DNA of 5,747 nucleotides from Bacillota bacterium. GTDB taxonomy: Bacteria; Bacillota; Sulfobacillia; Sulfobacillales; Sulfobacillaceae. Position numbers and translations under genes: made by a program. The stretch covers positions 1 through 5,747 of the forward strand of contig JAMCTO010000011.1 of NCBI GenBank assembly GCA_023381095.1, written 5' to 3'. The notes under the pieces are model-generated. The model was not told the origin of the DNA and ran no database searches. It saw only the letters and a program-made list of their open reading frames with translations. Of this stretch, positions 1 to 4,471 are shown in pieces; position 1 is the first letter of the stretch; every line of letters starts with the position of its first letter.

Positions 1-2
1 TC

Positions 3-797
3 AGGCGGGGGGAGGGCTTGGTCATTTTGTGGGCGGACTGGCCATACTTTCACGCCTCCAGTCTATTGCACGGCGGTCAAAGTCGTAACCGGGAAACCCT
101 AATGAACGCATGGCAGGAACCCGCAACCCCTGCGCCGGATCTATCCGGTGTGGCCAATGCCTTATGGCGACCGTGGGACGTCAATCCGAGTGACTACAGT
201 TGGCACTCCCTGATTCCCGGTTTCCCGTTATCCCTGGCCTTTTGCACCAGCACACCCCAAAGCAATATCGGCGTGCCGTATCACAGCGGACCCTGTCCCG
301 GGTTTCTTCAGCCAGTACGCTGGATAACTCCGTGCAGATCAATTCCGGGATCGTCGCGGTCACGAAAGGCAATGGCGGGTTTGTTTGGGTCGATGCCCAC
401 ATCGGGGGATCCGTCTTAGGCCAGTTTGTGATCGACAATCTGCCGGTGAGCCATCAATTGCCCCTGCCCCAGCCGCCCCCGAGCGGGCGTCAACCAGCCA
501 CGGCCACGAAACCCGGCTGTCCCGTGGTGGTGCAAACCGGGCAGACGCTCTCCAGCATTGCACAGCGGGCCGGAATTTCACGGAAATCATGGATCTCAAT
601 CCGCAATAACGAACCCCAACTTCATTGTTCCCCAGGAGACCGTCTATACCTGTGCCGTTCCGGTCACGGCACCGCCCACGACATCCCACCAGCCCACGAC
701 CACTCAACCGGCAGTCAGTGCGCCCAGTGACCTCGGCACATTGGCATTGCTGGTCGCGCTTGCCATTGGCACGGTCTTGATCGTGGACTCGATCTAG
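3..797 (+). pseudogene. LysM-domain protein with C-terminal membrane anchor, broken by three frame changes
   Basis: The reading frame is open from the window edge (possible TTG start at 27 after GGGAGGG), so the true start is uncertain. The protein appears to run in frame 3 to about 191-235, in frame 2 to about 571-583, in frame 1 to about 601-607, then in frame 3 to the TAG at 795-797. Joining the frames restores a LysM module: VVVQTGQTLSSIAQRAGI, then TEIMDLNPQ, then ITNPNFIVP-ETVYTC (about 518-654). LysM modules bind peptidoglycan or other N-acetylglucosamine polymers. A Pro/Thr-rich linker follows, then a hydrophobic segment LGTLALLVALAIGTVLIV that would anchor the C-terminus in the membrane. 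The part before LysM has no family I recognise. Each shift fits loss of one base in a short homopolymer, so sequencing error is an alternative to true decay. Confidence 0.6.
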
Positions 798-971
798 ATC
801 GCCTCTTTTTGCGTTTTTTTGCCGTCGTGATGGCCGCGATCTGATCGCGAACAAAATCTCAGGAAATGGATCGCAAAAGGGCTGTTTCACGATCTTGGGT
901 CAATAGTGCCGGGCAATTCTGCATGGTTTTACGCAAAAATTGATTGCAAATGATTTTTTTGTTTTGCGATC
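791..971. repeat. Cluster of GATC / CGCAAAA motifs (iteron-like block)
   Basis: Seven GATC sites lie at 791, 797, 838, 843, 869, 891 and 968. The heptamer CGCAAAA or its complement occurs at 807-813, 872-878, 932-938 and 962-968. The ten-base GATCGCAAAA at 869-878 recurs inverted at 962-971. A perfect palindrome CGCGATC-T-GATCGCG sits at 835-849, and GATCTAGATC at 791-800 spans the stop of the upstream gene. No coding frame explains the block. It could be a protein-binding array (operator, partition site or replication-origin remnant), but no DnaA box was seen and the role is unknown. Confidence 0.45.
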
Positions 972-988
972 AATTTTTTTATTTTTTT
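935..988 (+). terminator. AT-rich hairpin with T-tract, probable Rho-independent terminator
   Basis: A 16-base arm at 935-950 (AAAAATTGATTGCAAA) pairs with 963-978 (TTTGCGATCAATTTTT) at all positions, one of them a G-U pair, around a 12-base loop. Two runs of seven T follow at 974-980 and 982-988. The layout suits a terminator that insulates hicA from the upstream LysM gene. The stem is unusually GC-poor and shares its GATCGCAAA core with the motif cluster around it, so it could instead be a protein-binding site or an unwinding element. Confidence 0.5.
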
Positions 989-1053
989 CTAGGGAACCTT
1001 TCAGACCGTAGAAACCGGGCATACAACCGAATGGGTGTCGTGGTTCAATCCAC

Positions 1054-1104
1054 TAGTATTTGTTGTGTGACAATCATGGGTATTTGTATTATAATTAGTA
1101 TCAT
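1054..1104. promoter_or_regulatory. Short direct repeats overlapping the hicA promoter, candidate operator
   Basis: GTATTTGT occurs at 1056-1063, just upstream of the -35, and again at 1080-1087 in the spacer, 24 bp apart. TAGTAT occurs at 1054-1059 and 1096-1101, 42 bp apart, which is about four helical turns, bracketing the promoter. Short repeats over a promoter are typical of operators bound by ribbon-helix-helix proteins, and such a protein is encoded third in this operon. The assignment is inference: the sites are short and the local DNA is AT-rich. Confidence 0.35.
1067..1095 (+). promoter_or_regulatory. Sigma-A-type promoter of the hicA-hicB-RHH operon
   Basis: GTGACA at 1067-1072 matches the -35 consensus at 5 of 6 bases, and TATAAT at 1090-1095 is a perfect -10, with a 17-bp spacer. 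Transcription should start near 1102. That leaves only about 16 bases before the hicA start, with the AGGGAG ribosome binding site (1105-1110) almost at the 5' end of the mRNA. Confidence 0.75.
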
Positions 1105-1117
1105 AGGGAGCTGCAGC

Positions 1118-1321
1118 ATGACCGCACCTGAGGTGTTACGCAAGCTGAAGACGTTAGGATTTGTTGTCGATCATGTGTCGGGCAGTCATTATATCCTAAT
1201 TGGCCCACAGCATCAGCGGACAGTGGTTCCGTTTCATGGATCGCACGACTTACGGCGCGGCACGCTCCGGGCCATCATCAAACAGGCGGGGGTCACCGAA
1301 GACGAATTCCGCCAGCTGTGA
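1118..1321 (+). CDS. hicA: HicA-family mRNA interferase toxin (type II toxin-antitoxin)
   Basis: The 67 aa protein is full length for HicA, a small double-stranded-RNA-binding-like fold that cleaves mRNA and halts translation when freed from HicB. Family features are present in order: an N-terminal helix (EVLRKLKTLGF), the G-S-H-Y-I-L strand with catalytic His24, a VVPFHGSHDLRRGTL segment matching the usual vP.H...L..GTLr.I pattern, and a C-terminal KQAGVTEDEF helix. The ATG at 1118 is chosen because AGGGAG lies 7 bases upstream and the protein then starts as other HicA proteins do. The frame is open further upstream, but that stretch holds the promoter and a hairpin. hicB follows after 25 bp, in the common toxin-first order. 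Confidence 0.93.
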   Translation: MTAPEVLRKLKTLGFVVDHVSGSHYILIGPQHQRTVVPFHGSHDLRRGTLRAIIKQAGVTEDEFRQL

Positions 1322-1346
1322 TCCGGACGTTTTAAGGAGGAAGCCC

Positions 1347-1574
1347 ATGCATATTGCAGTGATTTTAGAAACGGCGGAGGAGGGTGGATTTATTGCCCGG
1401 GTTCCGGCGCTTCCTGGTTGTGTGACCGAAGGCGATACGCGGGACGAAGCCCTAGCGATGGCGCAGGACGCCATTCGCGGCTACCTGGTGAGTATGAAAA
1501 AACACGGGGAGGCCTGGCCGCCGCACTTGCCGGATCCGATTGCTTTTGTGGAGATTGACGAAGCGGCCTTATGA
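1347..1574 (+). CDS. hicB: HicB-family antitoxin, short form without a DNA-binding domain
   Basis: The 75 aa protein matches the HicB core, a partly degraded RNase-H-like fold that binds and blocks HicA. It opens with the MHIAVILETAEEGGFIARVP strands, followed by the signature ALPGCVTEGDTRDEALAMAQDAI and a helix ending in GYLVSMKKHGE. Many HicB proteins continue into a helix-turn-helix or ribbon-helix-helix domain that represses the operon. This one stops after the core (AFVEIDEAAL), so it probably cannot bind DNA alone. A strong AAGGAGG at 1334-1340, 6 bases before ATG 1347, fixes the start and suggests high antitoxin translation relative to hicA. The next gene starts 19 bp downstream and may supply the missing domain. 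Confidence 0.92.
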   Translation: MHIAVILETAEEGGFIARVPALPGCVTEGDTRDEALAMAQDAIRGYLVSMKKHGEAWPPHLPDPIAFVEIDEAAL

Positions 1575-1593
1575 TAGGGGGATCGGATAGCGC

Positions 1594-1761
1594 ATGACAC
1601 ACGTACAACATATCTCAATACGGGTACCGCCGGAATTGCGTGACCGTATCCAACAGTTAGCCCAGCACTGGCCCGGAAGCCCGTCGGAGAGCTACATGAT
1701 TCGGTATCTTATTGAGCTATCGTTAGACAAGCTTGAGCGCGACAGGATGGGGACACCATGA
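1594..1761 (+). CDS. Small ribbon-helix-helix (CopG/Arc-type) protein, third gene of the hicAB operon
   Basis: This is a 55 aa frame from ATG 1594 to TGA 1759-1761. The pattern is that of a ribbon-helix-helix DNA-binding protein: a short strand HISIRVP, helix one PELRDRIQQLAQ, a Gly/Pro turn HWPGSPS, then helix two ESYMIRYLIELSLDKLER. Such proteins dimerise through the strand, which enters the DNA major groove. AGGGGGA at 1576-1582 lies 11 bases before the start and the hicB stop is 19 bp away, so it should be co-transcribed with hicAB. The likely role, by inference, is repressor of the operon acting together with HicB. The alternative is an unrelated orphan regulator. Its 3' end lies against a ParM remnant on the opposite strand. 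Confidence 0.75.
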   Translation: MTHVQHISIRVPPELRDRIQQLAQHWPGSPSESYMIRYLIELSLDKLERDRMGTP

Positions 1762-1774
1762 CCGGCGAAATGAT

Positions 1775-2190
1775 GGCTGTGGCAGGCGCCGTCAGCGGTC
1801 GGCGGATCCCCTCATTCACCTGGCCAATCAAATAGTCGACCGTGCGATAGCCAATATCGACCAACCCGATGACATCGGTGACCGGGGAATCCGCGATGCT
1901 GACTAAAGCGCCCACCGCTTGCGGAAACACCTGCACCTGTTCGACCACCAGCGCTTGGGAACCCACCGTGACGGAACCGGTCAAGGCCGGGGCCAAGGCG
2001 AAGGCGTCTTTTTGGGAACCATACCAGTTCAGGGGCAATCCCACACCCAATTGCACGATGCGGTCGGAATCCATCACCTGATCCACCACAATCCACGTGA
2101 GCGCCAACGTGAGGGGATCCGTGGCTTTGTCATGCGAAAACAAGCTGGTGGCGCGTAATGTCGGGCCGCATTCCTGACCCAATACGCCCG
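1775..2190 (-). pseudogene. Fragment of ParM/StbA-like actin-fold plasmid segregation ATPase
   Basis: Read on the minus strand, the fragment contains the middle of an actin-like ATPase: GQECGPTLRATSLFS-HDKATDPLTLALTW, the VGLPLNWYGSQKDAF segment, VQVFPQAVGAL, and the phosphate-2 motif VIGLVDIGYRTVDYLI. This order (GlP....q, then v.PQ.vGA, then DiG.rTtD) matches ParM-family filaments that push plasmid copies apart. The N-terminal phosphate-1 motif and the C-terminal adenosine motif are missing. An in-frame stop lies just upstream, at the join to ISL3 sequence. Downstream the frame runs into the antisense of the ribbon-helix-helix gene and ends at 1709, so homology probably stops between about 1760 and 1800. 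It cannot be functional and suggests that plasmid-derived DNA was once inserted here. Confidence 0.68.
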
Positions 2191-2191
2191 A

Positions 2192-2359
2192 TCATTCACC
2201 GAAGAAGTTCAGATGCCGCCACTGACGGGGTTCCGTATCATGGACGGAACAATCCTCGGCCCCACACGCTGGACATGAAAACCGCGCGCCGCGGACAAAG
2301 TCCACTGTGAGCTGTAATTGGCCCGCCGTACGATCCAACTGGGCCTCGACCACCCAGTA
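2192..2359 (-). pseudogene. ISL3-family transposase, N-terminal zinc-finger fragment (inverted piece)
   Basis: On the minus strand this reads YWVVEAQLDRTAGQLQLTVDF, then RGARFSCPACGAEDCSVHD, then TEPRQWRHLNFFGE and a stop (2192-2194). This is the characteristic start of ISL3-family DDE transposases: a first CxxC zinc-binding pair followed by the WRHLNFF segment. The next expected residues (QY-CYI-AR...CxxC) are not downstream on this strand. They begin immediately at its other end, on the plus strand at 2355. The piece therefore appears to have been inverted relative to the rest of the gene. No start codon or complete inverted repeat was identified. Confidence 0.75.
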
Positions 2360-2468
2360 CGCCTGCTATATCCAGGCGCGTCAATCCCGCGTGAGGTGTT
2401 CGAACTGCGGCGTGAAAACCGTTCCGGTCTCGTGGGCGCGACCCGGGAGTGGATTTACGCTCCTGTTT
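2355..2468 (+). pseudogene. ISL3-family transposase, following fragment on the opposite strand
   Basis: On the plus strand this reads QYACYIQARQSRVRCSNCG, then VKTVPVSWARPGSGFTLLF. In ISL3-family transposases this stretch follows directly after WRHLNFF: it carries the second CxxC zinc pair and the conserved W-A-R-P-G-S-G-F-T segment before the DDE domain. Homology ends at FTLLF (2468). The following bases encode no recognisable helix or catalytic domain, so the DDE core and the rest of the element are lost. The first six bases overlap the end of the inverted N-terminal fragment. Confidence 0.75.
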
Positions 2469-2679
2469 CGAGAGAGGGAAAAAAACCGAGTGTGTAGGAT
2501 AATGCCGAGTGCGCAATCGACCCCGCAGATCTTTTCCGCCGCTTTGGGCTTCAAGAGCCCTGGCAGCGTACCCTAGGTTTACACTTCCCCAGACTAAATC
2601 CCATCCCCGCACCGATGGCTCCGTGGGGCGCAGGTGAGTTGTGTCCGCGCAGCTTACCCAATATACCAGAGGTCCCCGT
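2469..2679. other. Non-coding stretch between ISL3 and miniature-element remnants
   Basis: No coding frame here resembles a known family, and no RNA gene was recognised. The only structure noted is GGGCT-tcaag-AGCCC at 2546-2560. It is probably decayed mobile-element or plasmid DNA. Confidence 0.4.
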
Positions 2680-2702
2680 CGTGTCACCCGGTGACACCTT
2701 TC
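2680..2702 (+). repeat. Left terminal inverted repeat of the 371-bp element
   Basis: Begins with C and the palindrome GTGTCACCCGGTGACAC, then CTTTC. It pairs with the right copy at 3028-3050. Confidence 0.6.
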
Positions 2703-2837
2703 CACGAAAACACCTGCGACATTTTACCAGTTTCTTGTCCAAGCGATAGGTCCAATCCTAACCGGTGCTTTTCTTTAGTAAGTGCAGTGGAGGCTGTGCC
2801 CTTTAACCTGACTTATCTAGCGATCTATGAACTGAAA

Positions 2838-2950
2838 ATCTCCAAAAAAGCCAAGACCATTTCACCAAAGTTGCCGATGAAATTTCTTCAAAAACGCCAG
2901 CAGCATTTCCGCAAAAACGCCAGTCGAATCTCACCAAAATGGCCGACGCA
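2838..2950. repeat. Five degenerate tandem repeats with 23-bp period
   Basis: Units start at 2838 (shorter, 21 bp), 2859, 2882, 2905 and 2928, the last four exactly 23 bp apart. The shared pattern is ATYTC-n-n-CAAAAA-n-GCC followed by about 7 variable bases. The best pair is ATTTCTTCAAAAACGCCAG (2882) and ATTTCCGCAAAAACGCCAG (2905). Such spaced repeats act as transposase-binding sites in IS21-type ends or as iterons in plasmid origins. The period is not a multiple of three, so a repeated peptide is not the cause. Confidence 0.65.
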
Positions 2951-3027
2951 GAATCACTAAGGAGTGCCCGTGGGTGAAAGCATCAAACGCTCAAAGAGGC
3001 GAACGTCGTGGACGAAGCCCCTCTAAA

Positions 3028-3050
3028 GAAACGTGTCACCGGGTAACACG
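3028..3050 (-). repeat. Right terminal inverted repeat of the 371-bp element
   Basis: On the minus strand it reads C, GTGTTACCCGGTGACAC, then GTTTC. It differs from the left copy at two of 23 positions; one of them breaks the internal palindrome. Confidence 0.6.
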
Positions 3051-3159
3051 CCGATTACGGTCGGAGTTCCTGGGACGCACCCCAGGGTCATGCCGGAAGT
3101 GATGTGGTTTTCGTGCGAATAACAAAACGTTAATGGTGTAAGATTGTTCATCATTTGAT

Positions 3160-3420
3160 GCCTCCCAGGGTCACACCGTGAACCCGTCAGGGCCGCGCAG
3201 CGTTTATTGAGCCTTGACGGGTGTCTCATGAGGTCTACGCTATGTTCTGGCCCAGCGCAAGTCCGTGCTTGGGGCTGCCGATGGGACCCGGCATCGTGGA
3301 AGGCGACAGCACAAGTGTATTCAAGCAACGACTCACCGCCGGGGGAAGCAATGGATCCCATCGGGGGCGCGAGCCACCGCCACCCTCCGCGTGCGCCGTC
3401 GATCGGGCTGGTAGCAGGAG
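3160..3420 (+). other. Stem-loop-rich region, possible structured RNA or group II intron remnant
   Basis: A 12-bp stem with one G-U pair joins 3182-3193 (ACCCGTCAGGGC) to 3211-3222 (GCCTTGACGGGT) around 17 bases. Downstream, GTGCT 3265-3269 pairs with AGCAC 3308-3312, enclosing CGATG 3279-3283 paired with CATCG 3292-3296. The nesting and purine-rich joints suggest a folded RNA rather than protein. The run from GCGCAAGTCCGTGC to GACTCACCGCCGGGG reminds me of domain I of bacterial group II introns, but I could not confirm a match. No reverse transcriptase frame is present. Confidence 0.35.
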
Positions 3421-3441
3421 TTATGGGATGCTTAACCGTAC

Positions 3442-3478
3442 ATGCCACAAGCCCCGGGTTTCCCGTCACTTGTGGCAT
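3442..3478. repeat. Perfect 10-bp inverted repeat (hairpin)
   Basis: ATGCCACAAG at 3442-3451 is exactly complementary to CTTGTGGCAT at 3469-3478, around a 17-base GC-rich loop. No T-tract follows, so it is not a normal terminator. It may be a helix of the structured RNA suggested upstream, an operator, or a recombination site. Confidence 0.5.
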
Positions 3479-3529
3479 AATCTGGGAGACCGCAATTTTG
3501 AGCCACACCCCCTTCAGGCCGGGGTGGTT

Positions 3530-3685
3530 GACTCGATCAGAGGATCATTGGGTAATACGCGGTGGATCGTGTAGTGTAACAGGGCCCCACGACATTGGAT
3601 GAGGGACTTTTGCGAAATAGTCAGGAGCGTAGACCACATCATCAGATCCTCCGTCACTAGTTTCCCACGAATACAGTATCCGCGA
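3530..3685. other. Non-coding stretch without recognisable features
   Basis: Neither strand gives a convincing gene here, and I see no promoter, tRNA or repeat. It separates the hairpin region from the orphan terminator. Confidence 0.4.
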
Positions 3686-3687
3686 GG

Positions 3688-3727
3688 GGGGCCCGTTTTG
3701 AGTGTCAAAACCCCCTTGATTTTTTTT
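3688..3727 (+). terminator. Rho-independent terminator reading rightward
   Basis: GTTTTGA (3695-3701) pairs with TCAAAAC (3705-3711) around a three-base loop. The stem can extend through GGGG (3688-3691) with CCCC (3712-3715), leaving a CCC bulge. Eight T at 3720-3727 follow. The T-tract lies only on the plus strand, so it does not serve the HAD gene that ends at 3735 from the other side. No plus-strand gene precedes it closely, implying a lost gene or a non-coding transcript. Confidence 0.65.
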
Positions 3728-3734
3728 GCGAACC

Positions 3735-4424
3735 CTAGGCTAAATCTCGCAAGTGCCGAGGTAAGTCTAACAAAGTTCCCGTGGGGCCGAGATTAACTCC
3801 GCGTAATGGAGGGCCAACATAGAATGTAGCCATCCCCACCTTGCGCGCTGGCAAATCGGCAAAATAATCATCGCCTACCATCAGACACTCCGTAGGGGCG
3901 ACGCCCAATCGCTGTGCCAATTCAAGAAAATATGACGGGTGGGGTTTGGTCGTATAAAATTGATCGTTGGCAATCACGTCCCATCCGACTGTGGCCAATT
4001 CGGCGCGTCGCAAGCGTTCGCGAATGACCGAGACATCGTAAATTGGCGTCGTGGCGACAGCAATAGCTAACCCGTGTTGTTGAGCACTTCTCACTGCGTC
4101 ATGGGCACCCGGTTTCGGGCTTCCTCCTGGGCAAATCACTCGTAGATCCGCCGCATTAAAGGCCATTGCATGGGTTTCCAGCCGGTCTGTGGCGACGCCT
4201 AGTTGGGTGCCTAACGCATGCCAGACCACAGCATGATTAGTGCGTTCAGGGTGGTCCTCAGTCAATGCCGCAACGGACGCAGACCAGAGGGCTTGGCGAA
4301 AGTCAGCGGGGTTGACCAACGGGGCCATGAATGCGGCTAAGGCTTCCACATACGCTTCTAAGAACGCATCCCCGTCTATATCCAAGAGGGTTTGATCTAA
4401 ATCAAACAGCACGGCTTTGATCAT
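3735..4424 (-). CDS. HAD-superfamily hydrolase, probable phosphatase
   Basis: The 229 aa protein has all four HAD motifs: motif I FDLDQTLLD with nucleophile Asp8 and acid/base Asp10, motif II VATTP (Thr125/126), motif III Lys160 in TTKPHP, and motif IV VGDDYFAD with Asp185, Asp186 and Asp190. These bind Mg2+ and transfer phosphate via an aspartyl intermediate. An insert of about 75 residues between Leu14 and the conserved CPGGSPKPGAHDA region fits the helical C1 cap of the phosphoglycolate phosphatase/haloacid dehalogenase type. ATG 4424 has AAAGGAG 8 bases upstream. It lies 47 bp after the aldehyde dehydrogenase stop on the same strand, so co-transcription is likely. The substrate cannot be told from sequence; cytosolic, since there is no signal peptide. 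Confidence 0.9.
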   Translation of the reverse strand: MIKAVLFDLDQTLLDIDGDAFLEAYVEALAAFMAPLVNPADFRQALWSASVAALTEDHPERTNHAVVWHALGTQLGVATDRLETHAMAFNAADLRVICPGGSPKPGAHDAVRSAQQHGLAIAVATTPIYDVSVIRERLRRAELATVGWDVIANDQFYTTKPHPSYFLELAQRLGVAPTECLMVGDDYFADLPARKVGMATFYVGPPLRGVNLGPTGTLLDLPRHLRDLA

Positions 4425-4471
4425 GAATGGAGCTCCTTTGATCGATGATGGGGACGGGATGTTCCATGGTG

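Larger units (their letters stand above)
2680..3050. mobile_element. 371-bp gene-less element with inverted ends (MITE-like, possibly IS21-derived)
   Basis: The left end 2680-2702 and the complement of the right end 3028-3050 agree at 21 of 23 bases, with core GTG-TYACCCGGTGACAC. The left copy (2681-2697) is itself a perfect palindrome. Taken as TGT...ACA (2682-3048), the termini resemble IS21-family ends, which also carry repeated motifs inside the ends, as seen at 2838-2950. No transposase frame lies inside. No matching target duplication was found beside the ends. The alternative is two unrelated copies of one palindromic operator. Confidence 0.5.

Noticed and set aside
360..890. Minus-strand frame of 176 codons opposite the LysM gene
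   Set aside because: It is Arg/Cys-rich shadow coding, antisense to the recognisable LysM and membrane segments.
944..1117. Upstream in-frame extension of hicA by 58 codons with hydrophobic stretches
   Set aside because: The stretch holds the hairpin with T-tract and a near-consensus promoter, and HicA proteins normally begin at the downstream Met, which has its own ribosome binding site.
2546..2560. GGGCT-tcaag-AGCCC as an ISL3 terminal inverted repeat
   Set aside because: The minus-strand reading GGCTCTTGAAG resembles ISL3 ends, but only about 120 codons of transposase remain and the position and orientation do not match an intact element, so it may be chance.
2570..2577. ACCCTAGG at 2570 and again at 3732 as element ends or target duplication
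   Set aside because: Eight bases only, in the same orientation, and the second copy overlaps the stop of the HAD gene; no matching inverted ends lie beside them.
2838..2950. CRISPR array
   Set aside because: The 23-bp units abut each other without spacers, are degenerate, and no cas genes are nearby.
2634..2960. 108-codon plus-strand frame with Lys-rich tail
   Set aside because: The Lys-rich part is just the translation of the 23-bp tandem repeats, and the frame starts outside and crosses the end of the 371-bp element; no family resemblance.
3023..3602. Overlapping frames of 117-161 codons on both strands
   Set aside because: Composition is unlike a real protein, no ribosome binding site or homology is apparent, and the region is dominated by stem-loops.
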